Assembly (NCBI GenBank): GCA_035543115.1
Contig: DATKKF010000050.1
Span: forward strand, 1 to 64,000
Length of the DNA: 64,000 bases
Reading direction: 5' to 3'
Source: RPRB01 sp035543115
GTDB taxonomy: Bacteria; Myxococcota; Myxococcia; Myxococcales; Myxococcaceae
Shown here: positions 26,429-35,332 of the stretch, one piece after another
Position numbering within the stretch: the first letter of the stretch is position 1
How the letters are laid out: each line of letters opens with the position of its first letter
Program-made: the position numbers and the translations under genes
The notes under the pieces: generated by a model
Database searches by the model: none
Told to the model about the DNA's origin: nothing
Seen by the model: only the letters and a program-made list of their open reading frames with translations

Positions 26429-26911
26429 TCAGAGGTAGCGGCGAACCCGCGCCTTGTACTCCAGGTACGGCGCGCCGAACTTCGCCGTCAGGTAGCGCTC
26501 CTCGGGAAGGACCGCGAGCAGGTGCACGGCTCCGAGCGCGGCGAGAGCGAACGGCAGCGTCCACAGCGTGTCGGCCGCTGCGCCGAGCCCGATGGTCATC
26601 AGCGTCATGCCGACGTACATCGGGTTTCGCGTGAACCGATAGGGCCCTTCGAAGACCAGCTCCGGGGTCGGCTGCCACGGCTTCGGGTCCTGCCCGGTGC
26701 GGCGAAAGAGTCGGGCCGCGGCCCCGCCGATCCCGAGGCCCCCCCCGAGAGCGAGCACCGTCACCGCCACGCGGGCCGCCGCACCGCCCGGCACCGGCCA
26801 GCGCGCGACGAGGCGGTCCAGCGCCACGCCGGCAATCAGCGCCGCGAGGAAGATGAGCGGGGGCGGAACGGCGACCCGTGCTCCTCCCTGCCTGCTCTGG
26901 ACGTCATCCAT
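26429..26911 (-). CDS. Isoprenylcysteine carboxyl methyltransferase-like membrane protein
   Basis: 160 residues from ATG 26911. It has four to five hydrophobic helices and the PEMT/ICMT-like signature GPYRFTRNPMYVGMTLMTIG near residue 88 followed by EERYLTAKFGAPYLEYKARVRRYL at the C-terminus. These are S-adenosylmethionine-dependent methyltransferases that act at the membrane on lipids or small molecules; bacterial substrates are mostly unknown. Convergent with the molybdoenzyme gene, ten bases apart. Confidence 0.85.
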   Translation of the reverse strand: MDDVQSRQGGARVAVPPPLIFLAALIAGVALDRLVARWPVPGGAAARVAVTVLALGGGLGIGGAAARLFRRTGQDPKPWQPTPELVFEGPYRFTRNPMYVGMTLMTIGLGAAADTLWTLPFALAALGAVHLLAVLPEERYLTAKFGAPYLEYKARVRRYL

Positions 26912-26944
26912 TCTCTGCTCCAGGCGAAGTGATGTCCTCCGGGC

Positions 26945-27085
26945 CGGGGCGACTGTACCCGTCGGCCGGTACGAGGTCGTGGCCCTGCTCGGGAGCGGGG
27001 GATGTCCGAGGTGTCCCTCAAGGTGATGCCTGAGCGCCGACGGCCCGCTCCGCGAGCGGGTTCGAGCGCGAGGGGATGATGGACG
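26945..27085 (+). pseudogene. Decayed N-terminal fragment of a Hanks-type Ser/Thr protein kinase
   Basis: From 26961 one frame reads VGRYEVVALLGSGG, the usual start of a bacterial Ser/Thr kinase with its Gly-rich ATP loop. The frame then breaks. The next frame reads MSEVSLKVMPER, matching a kinase 'GEV ... VALKVLPE' strand that holds the catalytic Lys, with the residues between missing. Further shifts give ADGPLRER and FEREG, also usual in this lobe. No catalytic loop or rest of the kinase follows before the RND gene. This remnant fills an otherwise empty 302-base gap. Confidence 0.55.
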
Positions 27086-27213
27086 CCAGGGTGGGCCGCG
27101 TGCTGGAGGGGCTGGCTCCCGGGTCGCTGAGGCCAGTGTCCCGAAACCGAGTTGCAGGATGGCCCCCCGGGCGCACCTGCCCATCCGCGAGCGGCTAACG
27201 TCACGCGCCCCAC

Positions 27214-30200
27214 GTGTTCGATCGCTGGATTGCCTTCTGCCTGCAGAATCGAGCCGCGGTGCTCGGTGCCTCCGCGGTCATCGCCCTTCTCGGCTGGGTG
27301 TCCTTTCGGCAGCTGACCGTCGAGGCGTTTCCCGATCCGACGGACACACAAGTCCAGGTCATCACCTTGTACCCCGGCCAGCCGGCCGAGGAGGTGGAAC
27401 GGCAGATCGGACTTCCCCTCGAGCGGGCCCTCAACGGCACGCCGGGACTCGGGCGCCTGCGGAACCTGTCTCTGTTCGGGCTCTCCTTCCTCACCCTCAC
27501 CTTCCTCGACGGGGTCGACGGCCTGGCCGCCCGGGCCCAGGTTCTCGAGCGGCTGCGCGCGGCCGAGCTTCCCGAAGGAGTCGTTCCACAACTCGGTCCG
27601 TTCGCCACGCCCATCGGCGAGGTGTACCGCTACACGCTGGAGGGCGCCGGCGGCGACCCGCGACTCCTCCGCACCCTTCAGGACTGGGTGGTGCGTCCGA
27701 TGCTGCTCCGGGCAAACGGCGTGGCCGACGTCGTCAGCTACGGCGGGCTCGTTCGTGAGATTCACGTCCAGCCCGACTCGCTGCGCCTGGCGGCCTTCGG
27801 CCTCACCCTCGACGACCTCGAACAGAGCATCAGGGCCGGCTCACTGAACGCCAGCGGTGGTGTCCTGGAGAAGGGCGCCGAGCAGTTCGTCATCCGCAGC
27901 GACGGTCTGTTCCACGGTATCGAGGACGTGCGCTTCGTGAGCGTCGCGAGCCGCGAGGGAACGCCGGTCTTCGTCAAGGACGTGGCCGACGTCGCCGAGG
28001 GCTGGGCACCGCGGCAGGGGGTGGTGAGCCGGGGCGACAACCAGGACACCGTGGAAGGGATCGTGCTGATGCGCCGAGGCGAGAACCCCTCGGTGGTCCT
28101 GGCGCACGTCCGCGATGCAGTGAATGCCATCAACCGCCGGCTCAGGGCCGAGGGTGCCCACGTCGAGCCTTTCTACGACCGGACCGAGCTGGTGGGGACC
28201 ACGCTCCGGACGGTCGGTCGCAACCTCCTCGAGGGCGCCGCGCTGGTGACGCTGGTGCTCTTCGTCTTCCTCCTCGACCTGCGCGCGGCCCTCATCGTCG
28301 CGGTCCTCATCCCGCTCTCGCTCCTGTCCTCCTTCATCTACCTGCGCTTGCGCGGGATGAGCGCCAACCTCCTCTCGATGGGGGCGGTGGACTTCGGGGT
28401 GATCGTCGACGGGGGCGTGGTGATCATCGAAGCCATCGTGGCGCGACTCGCCCTGTCGCACCTGGACGAGCCTCGAGACGCGTCCATTCAGGCCGCGACC
28501 CGGGTGGTGGTGCGGCCGACGGTGTTCGCGCTCCTGATCATCATCGCGGCCTACCTCCCCATCTTCCTGCTCGAGAGGGTCGAGGGCCGGATCTTCGCGC
28601 CGATGGCCAACACGGTGGTCGCCGCGCTCTCCAGCGCGCTGTTCTTCTCCGTGACGCTGGTGCCGGTGCTCGCGGCGATCGCCTACCGGGGAGCGTTCCG
28701 TCACCGCGAGTCGCCCGTGCTGCGGGTGGCGGCGCGCGCCTACGACGCCACGCTGCGCTTCTGCCTCGCTCGGCCCTGGCGTGTGCTCGGTGCGGCGACG
28801 TTCCTCCTCGCCGCCGCGGCCTTCACCTTGCCGCGCCTGGGAAGCGAGTTCCTCCCCGAGCTGAACGAGGGGGCGCTCTACATCACCTTCACCCTCCCAT
28901 CGAACGTCTCGCTCGACCAGGGCCGGCGACTCGTTCCCCAGATCACCCAGCTCATCGCCCACAAGCCCGAGGTGGAGAGCGTGCTCTCGCAGCTCGGTCG
29001 GCCCGAGGACGGGACCGATGCGACGCTCACCAACAACCTCGAGTACTTCGTCCGGCTGAAGCCGCCCGAGCAGTGGCCGGCCGGCATCGACGACCTGTCC
29101 GATGTCATCGCCGATCTGGGGGAGGCGCTCGACTCGATTCCGGGGCTGGAGGCGAACTTCAGCCAGCCCATCCGGGACAACGTCAACGAGAACATCAGCG
29201 GCCAGTTCGGACAGATCGCGGTGAAGCTCTACGGAAGCGATCTGGTGGCGTTGCAGGCACAGGCGGAAAAGGCGAAGGCAGCAATGGCCAAGGTCCCGGG
29301 CGTCGCCGACCTGGGCATCGTGAAGAGCGGCGAGGTGCCGCAGATCCAGATCACTCCCGATCGCAAGGCCCTGGCGCGCTACGGGCTCCGTCTGGGAGAT
29401 TTCCAGCGCGTCTTCCAGACCGCGGTGGGCGGACGGCCGGTGGCGGACTTCTGGGAAGGCGAGCGCCGATTCGACGTGGTGATGCGGCTCCCGCTCTCGG
29501 CGCGCGACGACCTGGAGAAGCTTCGCGGCCTTCGCGTGCCGGTGGAGGGGGGAAACCTGATCGCGCTCGGAGCTCTCGCGGACGTCGGGACGGGCGTCGG
29601 CCGCGCGAGCATCAATCGTGAGAACGGCCGCCGCTACATCGGCATCCGGATGAACGTCCGGGGCCGGGACATGGGCGGCTTCGTGTCCGAGGCAAGGGCG
29701 AGGCTCGAGCAGGAGGCGCCGCTCCCCGCGGGGATGAACATCGAATGGGGCGGCGAGTTCGAGAACAAGGAGCGGGCCATGGAGCGGCTGGCGACGGTCA
29801 TTCCGGTCGCGCTCCTCATCACCCTGGTCCTCTTGTTCAAAGCCTTCGATTCGCTGACCCTGGCCGTGCTGACCCTCCTCAACGTCCCCCTGGCCCTGGT
29901 GGGAGGCGTCTTCGGCCTCGCCCTGGGTGGCTTTCCGCTGAGCGTCTCGGCCGCCGTGGGCTTCATCGCCCTCATCGGGCAAGCGGCGCTCAACGGGGTG
30001 CTGGTGATGTCGGCCATCGCCGATCGTCACCGCCGCGGCGACCCGGTGCGAGTGGCGATCCTCGAGGGAGCGCGGGAGCGGCTGCGCCCGGTGCTGATGA
30101 CCGCGGCGCTGGCCGCGCTGGGCCTGGTACCGGCGGCGATGTCGAGGGCGACCGGGAGCGAGACGCAGCGGCCGCTCGCGGTGGTCATCGTGGCCGGCAC

Positions 30201-30330
30201 CGTGTCGGCCTGCCTCCTCACCCTGCTGGTGCTTCCGGTGATGTACCAGCAGTGGATGCGGTGGATGGGCAAGCCCGCCGAGGAACCTGTGCCCGAGGCC
30301 CCTCCGGGCGCGGCGCCCGTGGAGGGCTGA
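27214..30330 (+). CDS. Heavy-metal-type RND efflux pump, inner membrane subunit (CzcA/CusA-like)
   Basis: 1038 residues from GTG 27214. Twelve membrane helices with two large periplasmic domains are apparent. Helix 4 reads GAVDFGVIVDGGVVIIEA at residues 390-407. Asp393, Asp399 and Glu406 keep the spacing of the three acidic residues needed for proton coupling in CzcA. The usual Asn after the Glu is replaced by Ala. The N-terminus (AFPDPTDTQVQVITLYPGQPAEEVERQI) is typical of the HME branch rather than AcrB. No membrane-fusion or outer-membrane partner is adjacent, which is unusual for this family. Probably exports divalent metal ions; the metal is uncertain. Confidence 0.88.
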   Translation: MFDRWIAFCLQNRAAVLGASAVIALLGWVSFRQLTVEAFPDPTDTQVQVITLYPGQPAEEVERQIGLPLERALNGTPGLGRLRNLSLFGLSFLTLTFLDGVDGLAARAQVLERLRAAELPEGVVPQLGPFATPIGEVYRYTLEGAGGDPRLLRTLQDWVVRPMLLRANGVADVVSYGGLVREIHVQPDSLRLAAFGLTLDDLEQSIRAGSLNASGGVLEKGAEQFVIRSDGLFHGIEDVRFVSVASREGTPVFVKDVADVAEGWAPRQGVVSRGDNQDTVEGIVLMRRGENPSVVLAHVRDAVNAINRRLRAEGAHVEPFYDRTELVGTTLRTVGRNLLEGAALVTLVLFVFLLDLRAALIVAVLIPLSLLSSFIYLRLRGMSANLLSMGAVDFGVIVDGGVVIIEAIVARLALSHLDEPRDASIQAATRVVVRPTVFALLIIIAAYLPIFLLERVEGRIFAPMANTVVAALSSALFFSVTLVPVLAAIAYRGAFRHRESPVLRVAARAYDATLRFCLARPWRVLGAATFLLAAAAFTLPRLGSEFLPELNEGALYITFTLPSNVSLDQGRRLVPQITQLIAHKPEVESVLSQLGRPEDGTDATLTNNLEYFVRLKPPEQWPAGIDDLSDVIADLGEALDSIPGLEANFSQPIRDNVNENISGQFGQIAVKLYGSDLVALQAQAEKAKAAMAKVPGVADLGIVKSGEVPQIQITPDRKALARYGLRLGDFQRVFQTAVGGRPVADFWEGERRFDVVMRLPLSARDDLEKLRGLRVPVEGGNLIALGALADVGTGVGRASINRENGRRYIGIRMNVRGRDMGGFVSEARARLEQEAPLPAGMNIEWGGEFENKERAMERLATVIPVALLITLVLLFKAFDSLTLAVLTLLNVPLALVGGVFGLALGGFPLSVSAAVGFIALIGQAALNGVLVMSAIADRHRRGDPVRVAILEGARERLRPVLMTAALAALGLVPAAMSRATGSETQRPLAVVIVAGTVSACLLTLLVLPVMYQQWMRWMGKPAEEPVPEAPPGAAPVEG

Positions 30331-30510
30331 GGAACAACACCGTCCGGGACGACCCCGGGTGGTGCGGAACGGCGCCTGGGGCATCCTGATCAACGACTAC
30401 CCGGACCCGAGCCTCCCGTCGGTCCCGGCGTGGTGCCAGGGAGGCGACACCTTCTTCAATCCGCCGGCGCCGTTCGACCAGATCCTCGGACCGGTCATCC
30501 GCTGTTACAG
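30331..30510 (+). pseudogene. Fragment of a right-handed beta-helix repeat protein
   Basis: Directly after the pump gene, one frame reads RNNTVRDDPG and the next reads VVRNGAWGILINDYPDP followed by a stretch with PAWCQGG and LGPVIRCY. These are recognisable as part of a secreted parallel beta-helix (NosD/pectate-lyase-like) protein, from memory of such families. The frame change near 30358, the absence of both ends, and the convergent GNAT gene starting at once show that this is a remnant. Confidence 0.4.
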
Positions 30511-30521
30511 GGCTCCGAGGC

Positions 30522-31082
30522 TCAGGCGGAGCCGGGGCGCGCAGGGCGGCCGGCTCTCCACTCCTCGGCCGTGATCTCCCAGACCTCCGAGGGGATGCGC
30601 CCACAGACTGCGTCCCGCTCCTCGGTCCGGACGAATCTCATGCCCTGCCGAATGGAGATCCGGCGCGAGGGCTCGTTCTCCACGGCCTTCGACGTCCGGA
30701 GGACCGGCATCCCGAGCACCTCGAACCAGAACCCGGTGACTGCGTCGCAAGCCTCGGTCATGAGACCCTGGCGCTGCCACTGGCGCCCGAGCCAGAAACC
30801 GCGCTGGTCCTGCTCGTGCTTCCACAGCGTGATGGCGCCGATGAGAAGCTCGGGCTCTGCCCGAGGTCGGAGCGACCAGGCCCAGGTGTCGCCCCGCGCC
30901 ATGCCGGGGAGGACGACGTCCCGGTAATGCGTCAGCGCGCCGTCCGGAGGGTATGGCCAAGGCACGCGCGCCGATAGGAACCGCACGTTCTCCCAGGTGG
31001 CGAAGAGCGGTTGTGCCTGCGCCGCGTCGGCGAGCTCCAGCGGGCAGAGCAGCAGGCGTGGCGTCTCCAGGCGAGGGGTCAC
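30522..31082 (-). CDS. GNAT-family N-acetyltransferase (RimJ/RimL-like)
   Basis: 186 residues from GTG 31082. It starts with the RimJ/RimL-type strand LETPRLLLCPLELADAAQAQPLF. A core strand with LIGAITLWKHE is followed by the acetyl-CoA loop region GFWLGRQWQRQGLMTEACDAVTGFWF (R/Q-x-x-G-L type). VLRTSKAVENEPSRRISIRQGMRFV matches the usual 'A..N..S......GF' ending. The substrate may be a ribosomal protein N-terminus or a small amine. It is isolated from its neighbours. Confidence 0.85.
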   Translation of the reverse strand: MTPRLETPRLLLCPLELADAAQAQPLFATWENVRFLSARVPWPYPPDGALTHYRDVVLPGMARGDTWAWSLRPRAEPELLIGAITLWKHEQDQRGFWLGRQWQRQGLMTEACDAVTGFWFEVLGMPVLRTSKAVENEPSRRISIRQGMRFVRTEERDAVCGRIPSEVWEITAEEWRAGRPARPGSA

Positions 31083-31233
31083 GCTGCGAGTCTACTGCGC
31101 GGGCGCGGCTGGCCCGGGGGCGCTCTGGGGCGCCGATCAGCCGCTCGAACACTGCCGGTCCCATCCCGTCCGCGCCGAGGACGCCCGGTCGCCTGGAATC
31201 CAGGCCCGAGGAATGAGAGGGTGCCCGGCTCCG

Positions 31234-33507
31234 ATGTCCGGGCCGTCGCCGCTCCAGTCTCCTGACCAGCTCCTCGAGGACCTCAACCCGCCCCAGCGCG
31301 AGGCCGTGCTCCATGGAGACGGGCCGCTCCTGGTCCTCGCCGGCGCCGGCTCGGGGAAGACGCGGGTCATCACCCGGCGCGTGGCCCACCTGGTCCTCGC
31401 CCGCAGGGTGGCCCCCTGGCGCATCCTGGCCGTCACCTTCACCAACAAGGCCGCCCGCGAGATGCGCGAGCGGCTCGAGTCGCTGCTCGGCCCCTGGGCC
31501 AGCGACCTCAACGTGTCCACCTTCCACTCCGCCGCGGCCACCATCCTCAGGCGCGAGGCAGAGAAGGTCGGGCTCACCCGCTCCTTCGTCATCTACGACG
31601 ACGCGGATCAGCTCCAGCTGGTGAAGCGGGCAATGCGCGAGGAGCGGGTGGACCCGGTGCTCAATCCCCGCGACGTGCTCCGGCGCATCGACGGGGAGAA
31701 GAACGCCGGCCGCGGCCCGGACGTGGAGCGCGTCTCACCCGACGACTACCGCGGCCTCGCCGTCCAGCGGGCCTACCGCGCCTACCAGAAGCTCCTCCGC
31801 GCGGCGAACGCGGTCGACTTCGGCGACCTGCTCCTGCTCCTGGTCGAGCTGTTCCGCAAGGACCCCGAGACGCTGGAGAAGTACCGGGCGCGTTTCCAGC
31901 ACGTGCTGGTCGACGAGTTCCAGGACACCAACCCCGTCCAGTACGAGCTCCTGCAGCAGCTTGCCCCGCCGCCCCAGTCGAACCTGGTGGTGGTCGGCGA
32001 CGACGACCAGTCCATCTACCGGTGGCGCGGCGCCGAGGTGAGCAACATCCTCGGGTTCCCCGATCTCTACCGCGGCGCCCGGGTGGTGAAGCTGGAGCAG
32101 AACTACCGGAGCGACGGGAACATCCTCGCCGCCGCCAACGCGGTCATTGCCCAGAATCCGCGCCGGATGCCGAAGCGGCTGTGGACGGACCGGCCGAAGG
32201 GCGAGCCGCTCCACCTCCTCATCTCGCGCGACGAGCGGGAGGAGGCGCACGAGGTCGCCCGGCGGATCCACGCCCTGCACCAGGAGGACCTCGTCTCCTA
32301 CGACCAGATCGCGATCTTCTACCGGGTGAACGCCCAGAGCCGCGTGCTGGAAGAGGCGCTGCGGCTGTCGCGCGTGCCGTACACCCTGGTGAGCGGTCGC
32401 AGCTTCTACGAGCGGGCGGAGATCAAGGACGCGGCCTCCTACCTCCGGCTCATGGCCAACCCGCGCTCCGACGCCGACCTGCTCCGGGTGGTCAACGTGC
32501 CGGCGCGGGCCATCGGCGACACCACCCAGGAGCGGCTGAGCACCTGGTCCGCGGACCGGGGCATCTCGCTCTGGGAGGCGCTGGATCAGGTGGAGTCCAT
32601 CCCCACCCTCCAGGCCGCGGCGCAGAAGCGACTGCGCGCCTTCCGCGCCCTCATGGAGCCCCTGGTCCAGTTCGCGGTCGAGGCGCCGTCGGCCGCCGCA
32701 GCGCTCGAGCGGATGCTCCAGGAGACGCGGCTGGTCGAGTCGCTGATGGAGGCCGGGGACGACGAGTCGCTCGCCCGCGCCGAGAACCTGCGAGAGTTCG
32801 TGGGTGCCGCCCAGGAGTTCGACCTGCAACGGGCGGCCCGCCCACCACCCGGCCCCGAGGCGCTCGAGGCCGAGGCGCCGCCCCTCCAGGCCTTCCTCGA
32901 GCAGATCAGCCTGGTAGCCGAGGCCGACGCCGAGGCCGGCGAGGGCCGCGTCTCGCTCATGACCCTGCACGCGGCGAAGGGACTGGAATTCGACGCGGTC
33001 TTCCTCCCGGGCATGGAGGACGGCGTCTTCCCGCATCAGCGGGCGCTCGACGAGTTCGGCGACGACGAGGAGATGGGAGAGGAGCGGCGCCTGTGCTACG
33101 TCGGCTTCACCCGCGCCCGGAAGCGTCTCTTGGTGTCGCTGGCTCAGGCCCGGTCGCTCTTCGGCGAGCTGCGCTTCAATCCGCCATCGCGGTTCCTCCG
33201 CGAGGTGCCAAAGGAGCTGTTCGACTTCCAGCCGGAGCTGCGCGCCCCGCCGGCAGAACCGTCGTACGGTCGCGCCGAGCGCCGCCCGCGCCAGGACGAC
33301 ACCGGCCCGCGCATCGACCGGAGCTACGCCCAGGACGCGGCGTACATGGAGGACGGCTCGGTCGTCGGGATGCGGGTGCGCCACGCCCAGTTCGGCGAGG
33401 GCGAGGTGATGGCCTGCGACGGATCGGGCCCGAACGCAAAGCTCACGGTGCGCTTCCGGACGGTGGGCCTGAAGCGGGTCATCGCCCGGTTCCTGCAGCC
33501 GGCCTGA
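31234..33507 (+). CDS. pcrA: PcrA/UvrD-type superfamily 1A DNA helicase
   Basis: 757 residues from ATG 31234; ATG 31213 is possible, and both are only moderately placed relative to an AG-rich site. It unwinds DNA 3' to 5' in excision and mismatch repair and removes proteins from DNA. Motifs seen in order: Q motif LNPPQREAV, Walker A GAGSGKT (37-43), Walker B VLVDEFQDTN, VVGDDDQSIYRWRGA, EQNYRSDGNI, TLHAAKGLEFDAVFLPGMEDGVFP and RLCYVGFTRARKRL. The C-terminal Tudor-like patch GMRVRHAQFGEGEV is typical of PcrA and binds RNA polymerase in that protein. No operon partner. Confidence 0.95.
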   Translation: MSGPSPLQSPDQLLEDLNPPQREAVLHGDGPLLVLAGAGSGKTRVITRRVAHLVLARRVAPWRILAVTFTNKAAREMRERLESLLGPWASDLNVSTFHSAAATILRREAEKVGLTRSFVIYDDADQLQLVKRAMREERVDPVLNPRDVLRRIDGEKNAGRGPDVERVSPDDYRGLAVQRAYRAYQKLLRAANAVDFGDLLLLLVELFRKDPETLEKYRARFQHVLVDEFQDTNPVQYELLQQLAPPPQSNLVVVGDDDQSIYRWRGAEVSNILGFPDLYRGARVVKLEQNYRSDGNILAAANAVIAQNPRRMPKRLWTDRPKGEPLHLLISRDEREEAHEVARRIHALHQEDLVSYDQIAIFYRVNAQSRVLEEALRLSRVPYTLVSGRSFYERAEIKDAASYLRLMANPRSDADLLRVVNVPARAIGDTTQERLSTWSADRGISLWEALDQVESIPTLQAAAQKRLRAFRALMEPLVQFAVEAPSAAAALERMLQETRLVESLMEAGDDESLARAENLREFVGAAQEFDLQRAARPPPGPEALEAEAPPLQAFLEQISLVAEADAEAGEGRVSLMTLHAAKGLEFDAVFLPGMEDGVFPHQRALDEFGDDEEMGEERRLCYVGFTRARKRLLVSLAQARSLFGELRFNPPSRFLREVPKELFDFQPELRAPPAEPSYGRAERRPRQDDTGPRIDRSYAQDAAYMEDGSVVGMRVRHAQFGEGEVMACDGSGPNAKLTVRFRTVGLKRVIARFLQPA

Positions 33508-33719
33508 CCTCTCCCCGAGGTGAGGGCTCGATCGAGCCCCGCCGGCACTGGGTCCCCGCAGCCCGGGCAGAAGGGCCTCGCGTGGCCGAACTTCCCAGAT
33601 GGCAGCGTGTCGATCGACCGCTCCCGGCCGGGCCAGCTGCCTGCCTTCCGCTGCCACTCGCTGCTCTCCACCAGGCACTCGACTATATGCCGGTCCCACC
33701 ACGACTGCAGGAGACCTCG

Positions 33720-34673
33720 ATGCCTTCGAACACACCCGTCATCGCAGTGGTCGGCGCCACCGGCGCGCAGGGGAGCGGCCTGGTCCGCGCCATCCTCGAG
33801 GATCCGGCGCGGCGGTTCACCGCGCGTGCCATCACCAGGAAGCCCGACTCGGAGAAGGCCCGCGCGCTCGCGGCGCAGGGCGCAGAGGTGGTGGGCGCCG
33901 ATGCCGACGACCAGGCCAGCCTCGAGCGGGCATTCTCGGGCGCGGCGGGCGCGTTCTGCGTCACCAACTTCTGGGAGCACTTCTCGCCGGACCGCGAGGT
34001 GGCGCAGGCGCGGGCGATGGCGCGCGCCGCCGCCCGGGCCGACGTCCGGCACGTCATCTGGTCCACGCTCGAGGACACCCGGACGCTCGTCCCCGTCTCC
34101 GACCCGCGGATGCCCACCCTGATGGGCCGCTACAAGGTGCCGCACTTCGACGGCAAGGGAGAGGCGGACTCGGTCTTTGCCGAGGCGAAGGTGCCCACGA
34201 CCTGGCTGCGCACCTCGTTCTACTGGGACAACCTGATCCATTTCGGGATGGGGCCCAGGAAGGAGCCCTCCGGGCAGCTGGTCTTCGCGCTGCCCATGGG
34301 GGACCGGAAGCTGCCGGGCATCGCGGCCGAGGACATTGGCCCGTGCGCCTACGGCGTCTATCTCCGCGGGGCGGAGATGGTCGGCCGCTCCGTCGGCATC
34401 GCGGGTGAGCACCTGACCGGCGCGCAGATGGCCGCCGAGCTTTCCACCGCGCTCGGGCAGCCGGTGCGCTACCAGGCGCTGCCCTTCGAGGCGTACCGGA
34501 AGCTGGGGTTCCCCGGCGCCGACGACCTGGGGAACATGTTCCAGTTCAAGCACGACTTCGAGCGCGAGTTCTGCGGTGCCCGACCGGTGGATCAGTCCCG
34601 CGCGCTCTACCCGGGGCTGCAGACCTTCCGGCAGTGGCTCGCGCGCCACGCCAGGCAGATCCCTCTGAGCTGA
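33720..34673 (+). CDS. NmrA-family NAD(P)-binding protein
   Basis: 317 residues from ATG 33720 behind GGAGA. An extended Rossmann domain begins VIAVVGATGAQGSGLVRAIL (GATGAQG near 12-18), with the NmrA pattern of arginines and lysines after strand 2 (ARAITRKPDSEKARAL). The active-site YxxxK of true SDR enzymes is replaced (GRYKVPHFDGK). NmrA-like proteins either sense NADP(H) or act as atypical reductases. It stands alone between a helicase and a GFA protein, so context gives no substrate. Confidence 0.88.
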   Translation: MPSNTPVIAVVGATGAQGSGLVRAILEDPARRFTARAITRKPDSEKARALAAQGAEVVGADADDQASLERAFSGAAGAFCVTNFWEHFSPDREVAQARAMARAAARADVRHVIWSTLEDTRTLVPVSDPRMPTLMGRYKVPHFDGKGEADSVFAEAKVPTTWLRTSFYWDNLIHFGMGPRKEPSGQLVFALPMGDRKLPGIAAEDIGPCAYGVYLRGAEMVGRSVGIAGEHLTGAQMAAELSTALGQPVRYQALPFEAYRKLGFPGADDLGNMFQFKHDFEREFCGARPVDQSRALYPGLQTFRQWLARHARQIPLS

Positions 34674-34795
34674 TCCCTGGAACGGCACAGTTCGCACTCA
34701 GGACCCAGCGAACAGGGCCCCGCGGGGCGCAACCATCGCCCTCCGTCGCATCCCCCAGGTCAGATCCGATGGGCACTGACCTGGGAGAGGAAAAG

Positions 34796-35227
34796 ATGAG
34801 TGGGCGCGAGTACTTGGGGAGCTGCTTCTGTGGTGCGGTGGAGCTGCGAGTTTCTGGCAGGCCTGCCGCGATGGGGTTCTGTCATTGCGCTTCATGCCGG
34901 CAATGGTCCGCGGCTCCAGTGAATGGCTTCATCCTGTGGGAGCCCACCGCGGTGACCATCGCCCGCGGGGCGAATCTGATCGGCTCGTACGCGAAGACCC
35001 AGCGCAGCGTCCGGAAGTGGTGCACCCGGTGTGGTGGGCACCTCTTCACCGAGCACCCGCACTGGGGCCTGGTGGACGTCTACGCGGCGATGCTCCCAGC
35101 ATTCCCGTTCGATCCCCGGCTCCACGTGAACTACGCCGAGCACACGCTCCGCCTGGCCGACGGGCTTCCGAAGATGAACGATCTGCCGGCGGAGATGGGT
35201 GGCTCGGGCAGGACGATGGCCGAGTAG
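34796..35227 (+). CDS. GFA-family (glutathione-dependent formaldehyde-activating-like) zinc protein
   Basis: 143 residues from ATG 34796, preceded by GAGAGGAAAAG. The open frame extends to 34634 but lacks any signal there and overlaps the NmrA gene. Zinc-binding Cys motifs of the CENP-V/GFA fold are present: GSCFCGAVELRV (CxC), GFCHCASCRQW (CxCxxC) and WCTRCGGHLFTEH (CxxC). Most members have unknown substrates, so formaldehyde-glutathione activity is not implied. Confidence 0.88.
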   Translation: MSGREYLGSCFCGAVELRVSGRPAAMGFCHCASCRQWSAAPVNGFILWEPTAVTIARGANLIGSYAKTQRSVRKWCTRCGGHLFTEHPHWGLVDVYAAMLPAFPFDPRLHVNYAEHTLRLADGLPKMNDLPAEMGGSGRTMAE

Positions 35228-35332
35228 CCCGCTCGACGGCGGGGGTGGCCCTGGTCAAGCGCCAGGTTCGAGCAGCCCCCAGCCTGGAGGCGAGGCTGCG
35301 CCCCGGCCTCGGGCTGGTTAGAGCGGCCGGCC

